A DNA stretch of 64,000 bases from Sphaerothrix epifaneia (GTDB taxonomy: Bacteria > Cyanobacteriota > Cyanobacteriia > Phormidesmidales > Phormidesmidaceae). Below the pieces are notes generated by a model. The model ran no database searches and was not told the DNA's origin. It saw only the letters and a list, made by a program, of their open reading frames with translations. The translations under genes and the position numbers were made by a program. The stretch lies in contig NZ_JBHZOL010000066.1 in assembly GCF_042788235.1 (NCBI RefSeq), positions 1 to 64,000 on the forward strand, written 5' to 3'. This document shows, in pieces, positions 44,926 to 53,214 of this stretch (positions within the stretch are counted from its first letter, which is position 1; each line of letters starts with the position of its first letter).

Positions 44926-45339
44926 CTAATGACTTTCAATAATGGGGCAGATTTGCTCATCCGTTAGCGTTGTTGGCGTGGCTTGATCTAACAGATGCGT
45001 CAACTGATTTTTGAGTTGAGTGAGTTGTTCAATTCGGTCATTAATCGCAACAATTTTTTGCTGAAATTTTTGTCGTACGGTCTGGCAGGGAATTTGTCCC
45101 TGGTCGTGTAGCGCCAGAATTTCCCCAATTTCTTGCAGGCTTAACCCTAAACTTTGAGCTTGTTTAATAAAAGCAAGCCGCGTTAAAACTTCCGGCCAAA
45201 AGAGCCGAAACCCCCCACGAGTGCGTCTAGCAGACTGAATCAACCCCAATTCTTCGTAATAGCGAATGGTTTTGATAGGCACCTGGCTTTGCTGATGGAC
45301 TTCACCAATCTTTAGAAATTGAGATTCTTGAGCCAGCAT
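44926..45339 (-). CDS. MerR-family metal-responsive regulator
   Basis: 137 residues. The winged-helix N-terminus is typical: FLKIGEVHQQSQVPIKTIRY, YEELGLIQSARRTRGGFRLF and LAFIKQAQSLGLSLQEIGEI. Next come the loop HDQGQIPCQTV, a dimerising helix, and the end TDEQICPIIESH. Cys85 lies where divalent-metal sensors such as ZntR have a ligand and CueR has serine; Cys131 lies in the terminal CPII loop. A two-cysteine heavy-metal sensor is likely; the metal is uncertain. It is divergent from the multicopper oxidase gene, and a MerR-type promoter lies between, so it probably controls that gene. Confidence 0.88.
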   Translation of the reverse strand: MLAQESQFLKIGEVHQQSQVPIKTIRYYEELGLIQSARRTRGGFRLFWPEVLTRLAFIKQAQSLGLSLQEIGEILALHDQGQIPCQTVRQKFQQKIVAINDRIEQLTQLKNQLTHLLDQATPTTLTDEQICPIIESH

Positions 45340-45413
45340 GGTTTTGGATTAATTGAGAATTTGGCAGTCTTTCTCTCTTTAGCTTACTGCTTTCAACAAA
45401 GTCCTTTTTAGGC

Positions 45414-45445
45414 TTAACTCTCCCCTTAACTGGATTGTTTATGCT
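45414..45445 (+). promoter_or_regulatory. Predicted MerR-type operator/promoter driving the multicopper oxidase
   Basis: TTAACT (45414-45419) and TATGCT (45440-45445) are separated by 20 nt, the over-long spacer typical of MerR-activated promoters. The spacer carries an imperfect dyad ACTCTCC / GGATTGT (five of seven positions complementary) around CCTTAACT. It points towards the oxidase gene, which starts 245 bp downstream. Binding is predicted, not shown. Confidence 0.55.
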
Positions 45446-45465
45446 TAGAAAAGCCTTCACAGCAT

Positions 45466-45541
45466 TAGCCATTAGGGTGGAGATATTTAAACTGCTGCAA
45501 GCCGCTGCCAGAAAAGCTTTAATTCTACGTTCTGACTTTAG
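45466..45541 (-). repeat. Dispersed intergenic repeat, copy B1
   Basis: TAGCCATTAGG, GCAAGCCGCTGCCAG, AAAAGCTTT and TTCTACGTTCTGAC follow the reverse-strand order of the family. It is in tandem with copy B2 and lies between the predicted MerR promoter and the oxidase gene. Confidence 0.6.
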
Positions 45542-45619
45542 AGCCGTAGCCGCCAGCGCTGAGACGCTCAAATAGCTGAAAGCCGCTGACAGAAAAGCTT
45601 TCCTTCTGCCCTCAGCCTT
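45542..45619 (-). repeat. Dispersed intergenic repeat, copy B2
   Basis: AGCCGTAGCC, GCTGAGACGCTCAAATAG, CTGAAAGCCGCTGACAG, AAAAGCTTTCC and TTCTGCCCTCAGCC. This is the best-preserved reverse-orientation copy, directly after B1 and 70 bp before the oxidase ATG. Confidence 0.65.
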
Positions 45620-45689
45620 CTACCACCTTTAGCGACAATGCTTGAATTGTCAAGGCTCAATCAATTGTCACTGGTTTTCAAGTTTGACT

Positions 45690-47123
45690 ATGAACCGTCG
45701 CCAGTTTCTCGCTCTCAGTACAACTGCCATTGGCGCTGCTGGGTTGTCTCAATGCGCGAGGCGATCGCCTATGGCTTCTACAGCTCAGAGATTTGTCAGC
45801 CAAGCAGGCGTTTTGACAGCAGACCTCGTAGCGCAGTCAAGCCGCCTTTCACTAGCAGGTCAGCCAGCCACCCTGCTCAGCTATAACGCTCAGGTACCTG
45901 GGCCTTTGTTGGAAATAGCCCCTGGCGACACGCTACAGTTGCGTTTTCACAATGCGCTATCACAACCCACCAATTTGCACTTTCATGGCTTGCACATTCC
46001 GCCAACCGGCAACGCTGACAACGTTTTTCGGCACGTTCCACCTGGTGAGACGGCAACCTACGAATTTACCCTACCGATTGACCATCCGGCTGGCCTCGCC
46101 TGGTATCATCCCCATGTACATGGCGTCGTTGCTGAGCAGGTTTTTGGTGGACTGGCGGCTCCGATTCTGGTGCGCGGTGGCCTAGATGAGCTACCCGAAA
46201 TCAAGGCAGCGGCAGAAGCTCTATTGGTTTTACAAGATTTTGCTTTGAATCGACGGGGGCAAATCCAACCTCCTAGCCCTATGTTCCAACGCTGGGGCCG
46301 ACAGGGTGAGCTAATTACCGTTAATGGTCAAAGTCAGCCGCGCTTTCGCTTGCCAACAGGTGGGCTACTGCGTCTGCGCTTGTTGAATGCTTCGGCCTCT
46401 CGCATTTATCGACTGGCTCTCAACCAGCACTTACTCCATCTAATTGCGACGGATGGTAGCCCACTAGCTGCCCCCGTCGCCCTAGAAGAACTTATCCTCG
46501 CGCCGGGGGAACGGGCTGAAGTGCTGATTCAAGGCGATCGCCAACCCAGCGAGTATGCCTTGATGAACCTACCCTACGATCGCGGCATCATGGATATGAT
46601 GGGCGGCATGATGGGCGGCGACGGCATGATGGGCGGCAGGTTAGCTCAGCCTCAGGCGATCGCCCATATTGAATATGGCGATCGCGTTGAACCCCAGCCC
46701 TTACCGCAACAGCTATTAGCGCTCGACCCGCTGCCACAGCCATCCATCAAACGAGAATTCGTACTGGATCACGGCATCGACCACCATACGGGCGCGCCTT
46801 TCTTAATCAATGGCCGAGCCTTCGCCCCAGAGCGTGTAGATACCCCCGTACAGCTTGGCAGCGTTGAAGATTGGCACATCATCAACCGAGCTGGAATGGA
46901 TCATCCTTTTCATCTACATACCAATCGGTTTCAGGTCATTAGCCGCAACGGCCAACCCGTTACCCCCTTAGCCTGGAAAGATGTGGTCGCCATTAAAGCC
47001 TACGAAGAAGTAGTGATACGCGTACGGTTTGCAGACTATGCAGGCAAAACCGTTTATCACTGCCATATCCTCGATCATGAAGATCAAGGCATGATGGGCA
47101 TTATTGAGATGCAGTCTGTCTAG
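45690..47123 (+). CDS. Tat-exported multicopper oxidase with Met-rich segment (CueO-like)
   Basis: 477 residues from ATG 45690 (MNRRQFLALSTTAIGAAG); the twin-arginine leader at once after it decides this start. Four copper-binding blocks are present: NLHFHGLHIPP, WYHPHVHG, HPFHLHTN and VYHCHILDHEDQGMMG (type 1 Cys, His and Met). A Met/Gly-rich insertion (MDMMGGMMGGDGMMGG, DNA about 46587-46640) recalls the Met-rich Cu(I)-binding regions of CueO cuprous oxidases. It probably oxidises Cu(I) or other metal ions in the periplasm or at the thylakoid lumen. The divergent MerR gene and MerR-type promoter support metal control. Its stop overlaps the stop of convergent accB. Confidence 0.92.
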   Translation: MNRRQFLALSTTAIGAAGLSQCARRSPMASTAQRFVSQAGVLTADLVAQSSRLSLAGQPATLLSYNAQVPGPLLEIAPGDTLQLRFHNALSQPTNLHFHGLHIPPTGNADNVFRHVPPGETATYEFTLPIDHPAGLAWYHPHVHGVVAEQVFGGLAAPILVRGGLDELPEIKAAAEALLVLQDFALNRRGQIQPPSPMFQRWGRQGELITVNGQSQPRFRLPTGGLLRLRLLNASASRIYRLALNQHLLHLIATDGSPLAAPVALEELILAPGERAEVLIQGDRQPSEYALMNLPYDRGIMDMMGGMMGGDGMMGGRLAQPQAIAHIEYGDRVEPQPLPQQLLALDPLPQPSIKREFVLDHGIDHHTGAPFLINGRAFAPERVDTPVQLGSVEDWHIINRAGMDHPFHLHTNRFQVISRNGQPVTPLAWKDVVAIKAYEEVVIRVRFADYAGKTVYHCHILDHEDQGMMGIIEMQSV

Positions 47124-47611
47124 GCAGGCCGCACCCGCATTAGCGCCTGACCAAACTCAACGGGTTCAGAATTTTCTACTAAAATTTCAACAATTTCACC
47201 CGAAATTTCAGCCTCTAATTCATTCATCAGCTTCATTGCTTCGATAATGCAAACCGTTTGGCCACTCTGAATGCGATCGCCGACATCAACAAAAGGCGGC
47301 TCCTCAGGCGCTGGCGCTCGGTAGAACGTGCCCACCATAGGGGAGGTAATTTCTACCAAATTTGGATCCAGAGTGGGTGCGCGCTCGGCGGCAGGTGGGG
47401 CTGGCGGGGCTGGCGGCATTTCAGGCAAAACTGCCGGAGGCGTTGAGCCATTACCCGCTAGACCACCATCAGCTAAAACGACTGCTGAGCCAACCGCAGT
47501 TTGCTTGCGCAGCGTTAGCTCAAAATCGCCACCTTTTAAAATAAGTTCGGCAATATCTGTTTGGTTGAGTGCAGCAACCAGTTCACGCAGTTCGCCAAAA
47601 TTTAAATCCAC
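47120..47611 (-). CDS. accB: Biotin carboxyl carrier protein of acetyl-CoA carboxylase
   Basis: 163 residues from GTG 47611 (MDLNFGELRELVAALNQTD). An N-terminal helical domain, a long Pro/Ala linker (PPAVLPEMPPAPPAPPAAER) and a biotinyl domain with VGTFYRAPAPEEPPFVDVG and CIIEAMKLMNELEAEISGEI, where the Lys of AMKLM carries biotin. It shuttles carboxyl groups in the first step of fatty-acid synthesis. It follows efp by 109 bp in the same direction, an order conserved in cyanobacteria. Its stop codon shares bases with that of the convergent oxidase gene. Confidence 0.96.
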   Translation of the reverse strand: MDLNFGELRELVAALNQTDIAELILKGGDFELTLRKQTAVGSAVVLADGGLAGNGSTPPAVLPEMPPAPPAPPAAERAPTLDPNLVEITSPMVGTFYRAPAPEEPPFVDVGDRIQSGQTVCIIEAMKLMNELEAEISGEIVEILVENSEPVEFGQALMRVRPA

Positions 47612-47720
47612 TTAGTTAAACCCCATGCCTACAGCCGTTTTACTGCTGAAACTTTAGTTTTTGATTCCGTGCCTTAGCAACGCCGCTAGTGATACCGTCT
47701 AATGCGGGTGCTTAAGCAGT

Positions 47721-48278
47721 CTACTCGCGTCCCAGGTAAGAGTCATTGCGGGTATCAACTTTAATCTTCTCACCAACGGAGATGAATAGAGGCACCATCA
47801 CCTGCGCCCCAGTTTCGACAATGGCAGGCTTGGTGCCGCCAGTAGCAGTATCACCTTTGACCCCCGGATCGGTTTCGGTGACTTCCAGCACAACAGAATT
47901 GGGAAGTTCGACCTCTAGTACCTGGTCGCCCCAACGAACCACGTTAACCGCCATTTCTTCTTTGAGATATTTAACGCGATCGCCAATTTGGTCGGCGTTT
48001 AGACGGGCTTCTTCATAAGTCTCCATATCCATAAAAACGTAGTCTTCCGCATCACGGTAGGTATGCTGCATTGTGCGCTTTTCTAAAACGGCTTGTGGCA
48101 CCGTTTCTCCAGCCCTGAATGTTTTTTCAACAACGCTGCCAGACTGAACGTTTTTTAACTTCGTACGCACAAAGGCAGAACCCTTGCCCGGTTTGACGTG
48201 CAAAAATTCAACTACACGCCAGACGGATCCTTCTAGCTCGATGGTGGTGCCAGTACGGAAGTCGTTACTAGAAATCAT
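47721..48278 (-). CDS. efp: Translation elongation factor P
   Basis: 185 residues from ATG 48278 (MISSNDFRTGTTIELEGSVW); upstream codons are unconserved. It has the three-barrel EF-P fold with VVEFLHVKPGKGSAFVRTKL (Lys32 at the loop tip near the peptidyl-transferase centre) and the C-terminal signature KVDTRNDSYLGRE. EF-P rescues ribosomes stalled at proline stretches. The accB gene just downstream encodes such a proline-rich linker. Modification enzymes for the lysine are not in the window. Confidence 0.97.
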   Translation of the reverse strand: MISSNDFRTGTTIELEGSVWRVVEFLHVKPGKGSAFVRTKLKNVQSGSVVEKTFRAGETVPQAVLEKRTMQHTYRDAEDYVFMDMETYEEARLNADQIGDRVKYLKEEMAVNVVRWGDQVLEVELPNSVVLEVTETDPGVKGDTATGGTKPAIVETGAQVMVPLFISVGEKIKVDTRNDSYLGRE

Positions 48279-48437
48279 GAGGTTGACTACCTTAGTTGCA
48301 GTGAAGAACAAATGAAGCACAATCGGCCATTATTTTACCGCTCAGGGGGAGTTTCCCCATACTTCTAGAGGGGAACACACTGTGACAAAATCATTAAAGA
48401 AGCGCCCAACCGCCGGGTAACGTTGAATATTAGAGCA

Positions 48438-49598
48438 ATGAGTATGGTTTTCATCAAGCGTTGGCTTAAAGCAACCTCTCTAGGTATTTTGCTGTTTGCA
48501 GTGTCTACCTGGGTGAGCGCCTTCCCTGGAAATGCAGACAGCCTTACCGCCTATGCATTTTCTCTCAGCAATCCGATACTAAACCAGCCACCTTTAGTCA
48601 GCTATCTGCCACCGGGTAATGCCATCACCGATGGCAAAGCGCTCTTAAGATATGCCTTACCAATCGACAACTCAGAAATTCGTAAAATTCAAAAAGATTT
48701 AGAAGAACTCTCAGACTGGTTGCGCAGCAAACGTTGGGGGCCTATCAAAAGCAACATCGGCAAAATTGAGCGCATCCTTAATCGCAGCAGTGCCAAAATT
48801 CTGGCAGCCGTACCGACAGCTAATCAAGCCCAAGCCGAAACGTTGATCAGCCAGCTTCAAGCCGAACTTTTACCCCTGAAAGAGGCGGCAGAGGCGCAAG
48901 ATAAAGAGCAGGTTTGGCAACAGCGAGCAGCGGCATTAGATACCGTAGGCGCGTTAGAAGAACTGATGGTAGAGGGGTTTCCCTATGAGGTACCCGCAGA
49001 ATACAGCCATTTGCCTCAGCTTCAGGGACGAGCCACAGTCGAATTTACAACGAACAAAGGCACAATGACGGCGGTAGTAGATGGCTATAGCGCTCCGGTG
49101 ACGGCGGGTAACTTTGTAGATTTAGTCCAGCGTGGCTTTTATGACGGCTTGGAGTTTATCCGGGCTGAAGACTATTACGTCTTGCAAACAGGCGACCCAG
49201 CCGGGGCAGCCGACGGCTTTATCGATCCTCAAACTAATGAGTATCGGGCAATTCCTTTAGAAATTTTAGTCCAGGGAGATGACCAGCCGATTTACGGTGC
49301 GACGCTTGAGTCTTTAGGTCGCTATTTGGAAGATCCGGTGCTGCCTTTTTCTGCCTTTGGCACGTTGGGAATGGCTCGTCCGGGTAATGACGTCAATGGC
49401 GGTTCTTCTCAGTTCTTTTTCTTTTTGTTTGAACCTGAGTTGACCCCGGCAGGGCTGAATTTGCTAGATGGTCGCTATACGGTCTTTGGTTATGTAGTAG
49501 ATAACAAAGAAGTACTTGACGAACTGACCCAAGGCGATCGCATTGTATCGGCAAAAGTCGTTGATGGCCTAGAAAACCTGGTAACGCCTAGCGCCTAA
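48438..49598 (+). CDS. Lumenal-type cyclophilin (TLP40/CYP38-like peptidyl-prolyl isomerase)
   Basis: About 386 residues from ATG 48438 or 48444; neither has a strong ribosome binding site. A signal peptide (WLKATSLGILLFAVSTWVSA) leads to a helical PsbQ-like N-terminal domain (IRKIQKDLEELSDWLRSKRW, ILNRSSAKILAAVP), then a divergent cyclophilin barrel: GRATVEFTTNKGTMTAVVDG, AGNFVDLVQRGFYDGLEFIR, GTLGMARPGNDVNGGSSQFF and LLDGRYTVFGYVVD. This helical-plus-cyclophilin architecture is that of plant TLP40/CYP38 and its cyanobacterial homologues, which support photosystem II assembly in the thylakoid lumen. The isomerase site is degenerate in plant CYP38; activity here is open. Confidence 0.9.
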   Translation: MSMVFIKRWLKATSLGILLFAVSTWVSAFPGNADSLTAYAFSLSNPILNQPPLVSYLPPGNAITDGKALLRYALPIDNSEIRKIQKDLEELSDWLRSKRWGPIKSNIGKIERILNRSSAKILAAVPTANQAQAETLISQLQAELLPLKEAAEAQDKEQVWQQRAAALDTVGALEELMVEGFPYEVPAEYSHLPQLQGRATVEFTTNKGTMTAVVDGYSAPVTAGNFVDLVQRGFYDGLEFIRAEDYYVLQTGDPAGAADGFIDPQTNEYRAIPLEILVQGDDQPIYGATLESLGRYLEDPVLPFSAFGTLGMARPGNDVNGGSSQFFFFLFEPELTPAGLNLLDGRYTVFGYVVDNKEVLDELTQGDRIVSAKVVDGLENLVTPSA

Positions 49599-49996
49599 GC
49601 GATCGGCTCGGTTTAAAAGCCCTGGCACCTCTTGCTGAGATAAACAAAGCTCTAGATAGAACCAACCGACGAATTCGACTGCGCTGAAGGCGCGATCGCT
49701 TGCTGTGCCTCAGCCAGGTGCGGAGCCAAGGCAGCGCAGTCGCAACCCCAAAGCCAGCTTACGCAAAGCGCAATTGTAGCTAAAGCCAGAAGATTGAGGG
49801 CGGCGGGAAAGCTTTTCTATCCCTCACTTTCAGCCGTTGAAGTGTCTCAACGCGGGTGGCGACAGCGATAGACAATAGCCTTAATCTAAGCTTCAAGCCT
49901 TATTTAAGCAGCAATAGTCATTCCTTAATGTGATTTCGGTAACTTGAGCGGCAGAACTTTAAACGTGGTTTTCACGTAAACACTCAGGAGTTTTGC
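49599..49996. other. 398-bp intergenic region with inverted repeat and dispersed repeat
   Basis: Holds a perfect 11-bp inverted repeat, CGACTGCGCTG (49676-49686) and CAGCGCAGTCG (49732-49742), with a 45-bp spacer, then repeat copy C, then the upstream region of the glycerophosphodiesterase gene. No open frame of note. Confidence 0.55.
49778..49870 (+). repeat. Dispersed intergenic repeat, copy C
   Basis: GTAGCTAAAGCCAGAAG, GGAAAGCTTTTCTATCC, CTTTCAGCCGTTGAAGTGTC, TCAACGC and GGCGACAGCGATAG follow the family order in plus orientation. GTTGA and TCAAC form a small hairpin around AGTGTC. Confidence 0.65.
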
Positions 49997-51481
49997 ATGA
50001 AGATACTTCGCGCTTGGCCTGCTTTGCTGCTGCCTGTAGCAGGTTTATTGGCCGCTTCCGTTGCCGTTGCCTCACCGCAGTTGCTCAAAGACGACGAAGC
50101 AAACGATTTGGATTTGAATACGCCAGAGGCTGGCCTTCCGATCGTTATTGGCCATCGGGGAGCGAGTGGTTTTAGACCTGAACATACCCTAGCGGCTTAT
50201 CGGGTGGCGATTCAGCAGGGGGCTGATTTTATTGAACCGGATTTGGTCGTCACCAAAGACAACGTCTTGATTGCTCGCCACGAAAACGCCCTGACGACCG
50301 TTGCCCTTGACGCCAACAACGAGATTATTTTCGACGCTAACGGCAACCCTACCGTTACCCAAGAGACGACTAACGTAGCTGAGTTCAGAAAGTTTCGCGA
50401 TCGCCTGACGGTCAAATTTATCGACGGGGTCGCCACCGGGGGGTGGTTTGCCGAGGATTTTACCCTGGCTGAAATCAAAGAACTCAGGGCACGCGAGCGT
50501 ATTCCTAACGTGCGTCCTCGAAATACTCGCTTTAACGATCGCTACGAAGTTCCTACCCTAGCTGAAGTAATCCGCTTGGTAAAGCAGGTAGAAGCCCGGA
50601 CAGGCCGTCAGATCGGCATTTATCCAGAAACCAAACATCCGACCTTCTTTGCCAAAGAAGGCACTTATGTAGACGGTACACCCATCAACAAATCTTTGGG
50701 TGATCTGCTGATCAAAACGCTGGTTAGAGAACGCTTTACCAATCCGAATCGAATTTTCATCCAGTCGTTTGAGTTTGAAAACTTAATTGAACTACAAACC
50801 CAAATCATGCCTCGCTATGGCGTAGATATTCCGCTGGTGCAGCTCTATGGTGACATTACTGACGCCTTTTTGCAGCCTAGCAGCAACTTCTCTCGCCCCT
50901 ACGACATGATTTACAACGCAGCGCAAGGGGCAGACCTCAACGCAATTTATGGGCAGCTAGCCAACTTAATTCCTGGCGGCATTACCCCCACAACCGGATA
51001 TGGCGCTTTGGTTTCTAACCCCATCATCCGCTACATTGCTGATACCTATGCTGAAGGCATAGGGCCTTGGAAAAACAGCTTCTTGCTACGTGAGCGGCTA
51101 CCTCAGGCCGTCGATGGCAATGGCGATGGCGTCGCCGAAATTACCACCCGTCTCACGGGTGAAGTTGAGCCTTTTCTGGCGTTTGCCCTTGCCCAAGGGT
51201 TAGACGTGCATCCTTATACCCTCCGTTCAGAAGAGCAGTTTTTGACGCTCGACGCTAACGGCAACCCTCAGACCATTATTGACGAGGTGGTGCAGATTCT
51301 AGAATTAGGCGTAACCGGCTTTTTTATTGACCAGCCCATTGACGGTGTGACCGGGCGCGAACAGTTCTTGGATTCCTTTGGTGACGATGAACCGGAGGAA
51401 GATGATGAGTCAACAGAAGACGAAGACGGCTTGAATGTGCCAGGAAATATCATCATTTTGCCAGGTGGCGACGATGACTAA
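49997..51481 (+). CDS. glpQ: Exported glycerophosphodiester phosphodiesterase
   Basis: 494 residues with signal peptide MKILRAWPALLLPVAGLLAA (cleavage near VASPQ). The GDPD TIM barrel has IGHRGASGFRPEHTLAAYRV, GADFIEPDLVVTKDNVLIAR and HENALTT, then YPETKHPTFF and IQSFEFENLIELQ; the two catalytic His and metal-binding Glu/Asp are present. It cleaves glycerophosphodiesters to glycerol-3-phosphate and alcohols outside the cytoplasm, probably for phosphate or lipid scavenging. Several Asp/Asn-Gly segments (DANNEIIFDANGNP, DGNGDGVAEI) look like calcium loops. The C-terminus is a strongly acidic tail (EPEEDDESTEDEDG), unusual for the family. AGGAG precedes the ATG. Confidence 0.9.
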   Translation: MKILRAWPALLLPVAGLLAASVAVASPQLLKDDEANDLDLNTPEAGLPIVIGHRGASGFRPEHTLAAYRVAIQQGADFIEPDLVVTKDNVLIARHENALTTVALDANNEIIFDANGNPTVTQETTNVAEFRKFRDRLTVKFIDGVATGGWFAEDFTLAEIKELRARERIPNVRPRNTRFNDRYEVPTLAEVIRLVKQVEARTGRQIGIYPETKHPTFFAKEGTYVDGTPINKSLGDLLIKTLVRERFTNPNRIFIQSFEFENLIELQTQIMPRYGVDIPLVQLYGDITDAFLQPSSNFSRPYDMIYNAAQGADLNAIYGQLANLIPGGITPTTGYGALVSNPIIRYIADTYAEGIGPWKNSFLLRERLPQAVDGNGDGVAEITTRLTGEVEPFLAFALAQGLDVHPYTLRSEEQFLTLDANGNPQTIIDEVVQILELGVTGFFIDQPIDGVTGREQFLDSFGDDEPEEDDESTEDEDGLNVPGNIIILPGGDDD

Positions 51482-51518
51482 TCAGATTGTCTGCCAAAAC
51501 AGCTAAAGCAGGCAGATA

Positions 51519-51611
51519 TAGCTAAAGGCAGCAAGCTGAGGTCAGAAGGAAAGCTTTTCTGTCAGCGGCTTGCTGCTGTTGAAGTGTTTTAACGCTGCTG
51601 GCTCCGGCTAT
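51519..51611 (+). repeat. Dispersed intergenic repeat, copy D
   Basis: TAGCTAAAGGCAGCAAG, GGAAAGCTTTTCTGTCAGCG, GCTTGCTGCTGTTGAAGTG, TTTTAACGCTG and GGCTCCGGCTATG. Same orientation as copies A and C. Confidence 0.65.
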
Positions 51612-51657
51612 GTGAGAAAATTTTTGAAAAGATATCTGCTGTGTAGCAAAACGGTTT

Positions 51658-51732
51658 AGATCCCCCTAAATCCCCCTGAAAAAGGGTAACTTCCGAGCCG
51701 ATCCCCCCTTTTCGAGGGTAGTAGGGGAGATC
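51658..51732. repeat. GATCCCCCTAAATCCCCC-type palindromic repeat
   Basis: AGATCCCCCTAAATCCCCCT, AAAAAGGG, then CCGATCCCCCCTTTTCGAGG and GGGGAGATC. C-rich and G-rich blocks with GATC ends make it self-complementary. I recognise it as a repeat type widespread in cyanobacterial intergenic DNA. Single copy in this window. Confidence 0.55.
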
Positions 51733-51842
51733 GATGAGTGCCTAAAATCACAACCGTTGGCTTTTCAAACACGCTCTAAGCTTTCACCAGCGATGGAAGT
51801 TCTGCAAAATATTCTATCGGTGGCTGTTTGGAGCGGCACTCA

Positions 51843-52868
51843 CTAGCCATTTTGAGGAATATATTGGCTCAGCTTGTGAGCAATTTCAAATAAGCGTTCT
51901 TGCTGAGCGCTTGTGAGCTGCTTACCAAATTTTTGCTGCGTTCTGAGCGCATAGAAATAGTCGAGTTCTTCCAGTTTTCTGGCGTCTTGAATGACGTTTT
52001 GCAAAAACTGAAGATGCTGCCGCTTCGTCAGAGCATCGGGTTTAGCTTCCGGATCAAGGTGGCTTAAGACAGTGGCGAGTTGTTGATTGCTGAGGAGGGC
52101 TTCGCTGCTGGTAAGCGATCGCACAATAGCAGGCACAATTTTGATCACCGCATAATCATCCATGATGGGTACGTGCTGTTGACCAGGAGCCGATCGCTCT
52201 AACCGAAGACCTCGTAGCCTATACTGTATGGCTTCTACAGGCTGGTTAAAAAAGACGTAAGCGCCACAGCGTAAGGGAGCATCTCCGCCACTGACTGCTT
52301 GGGCAAACAGATCTAAACGACTGTTTAAAATTAGTTTGTTTTGGTCGCGCAAATCGCTTAGCCGTTCAATTCGATGGAGCAGAGCAGGCGCTAGGCTAGC
52401 AAAGGGAACCAAGGCGGAAAACAAACCGCCAAACTCAGCATAAATAGTATTTAGACCCTGGAAAATTTCGTCATTTTTATCCAGTCCTTTGTCGATTTCA
52501 AAAATTTGCAGCTCCAGCCAAAGCCGTGCATCGGCTGCATAGTCTTGGCGAGCAAAGATGTGTTCAAACTCTAGGTTGTCTTTAACGGTTTGCGGCGGTA
52601 CCTCCCGCTCAAAAAAATTAATCACCTGGGTCAACGGTTGATCCCCATAGCGGACTCGCGATCGCACGAGTAAATCATTACCGCTGTTGTCTCGTTCGTG
52701 GCCTTCATACACATAGAAACTTTTAAGCGAAACGGTAAACGCGCCGCCAGCTTCAATCATTTGATCGGTGGCTACAATTGCCGAGTCTGAACGCCGCAGT
52801 TTAGCCCCTTCAGGGTGACTTAAATCTGCTAAGGCCACAAACCAATGCGAGCTTCTATCTTCTGGCAT
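51843..52868 (-). CDS. Uncharacterised soluble protein, 341 residues
   Basis: I do not recognise a family. The start MPEDRSSHWFVALADLSHPE may be right, but the ribosome binding site is weak. The N-terminal 200 residues look beta-rich (AFTVSLKSFYVYEG, LLVRSRVRYGDQPLTQVIN, LWLELQIFEIDKG), with a hydrophobic helix-like middle (FGGLFSALVPFASLAPALLH). The C-terminal 100 residues are helical and charged (LLSNQQLATVLSHLDPEA, RKLEELDYFYALRTQQKF, LFEIAHKLSQYIPQNG). No signal peptide, no cysteine motif, no evident catalytic site. It lies alone downstream of argG on the same strand, 346 bp away. Confidence 0.7.
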   Translation of the reverse strand: MPEDRSSHWFVALADLSHPEGAKLRRSDSAIVATDQMIEAGGAFTVSLKSFYVYEGHERDNSGNDLLVRSRVRYGDQPLTQVINFFEREVPPQTVKDNLEFEHIFARQDYAADARLWLELQIFEIDKGLDKNDEIFQGLNTIYAEFGGLFSALVPFASLAPALLHRIERLSDLRDQNKLILNSRLDLFAQAVSGGDAPLRCGAYVFFNQPVEAIQYRLRGLRLERSAPGQQHVPIMDDYAVIKIVPAIVRSLTSSEALLSNQQLATVLSHLDPEAKPDALTKRQHLQFLQNVIQDARKLEELDYFYALRTQQKFGKQLTSAQQERLFEIAHKLSQYIPQNG

Positions 52869-53214
52869 CGCTCAAAAATTCAACCGATTGTTCAGTCAGC
52901 CTCACCCGTTGAGCGACTGTGGGCTAGTCAAACATCAATCTCAAGCTGCCGATAGCGTTAATTGCGCGGGGTGGCTGTTTACCACGCTGGAGCGATCGCA
53001 ATTTCCAATTCACCCTGATAAAATCGGCGTCCGCTTAGCCAACTTGCCCCAGCTTTCTACAGGTAGGGGGGTATAGTCTGACACCTCTAGCGTATCCCAA
53101 TCGTGAAAAAGTCTCCGGGTCTGGTAGCTTTCTTAATAAAGCTTTTTGTGCCTTGAGGGGGCACTCCTGCTGAGTGCTCCCCTCTCCAGCAACCGCCCCA
53201 GCCGCTAACTATAA
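52869..53214. other. 346-bp intergenic region downstream of argG
   Basis: Holds the argG 3' hairpin at its right end and the upstream region of the 341-residue protein at its left. One short plus-strand frame (52888-53076) has no support. Confidence 0.5.
53155..53184 (-). terminator. Hairpin after argG
   Basis: GAGGGG-GCACTC pairs with GAGTGC-T-CCCCTC: 12 bp with one bulge around loop CTGCT. On the minus strand it lies 30 nt after the argG stop. No U tract follows, so termination may need other factors. Confidence 0.5.

Larger units (their letters stand above)
51482..51842. other. 361-bp intergenic region filled by repeats
   Basis: Between the convergent glycerophosphodiesterase gene and an uncharacterised gene. 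It contains dispersed repeat copy D followed by a GATCCCCC-type palindromic repeat. Nothing coding is seen. Confidence 0.55.

Noticed and set aside
45302..45571. Minus-strand frame of 89 codons across the MerR/oxidase gap
   Set aside because: It runs through the promoter and both repeat copies, and its translation has no domain features.
52888..53076. Plus-strand frame of 62 codons upstream of the 341-residue gene
   Set aside because: No ribosome binding site, no domain; probably chance.
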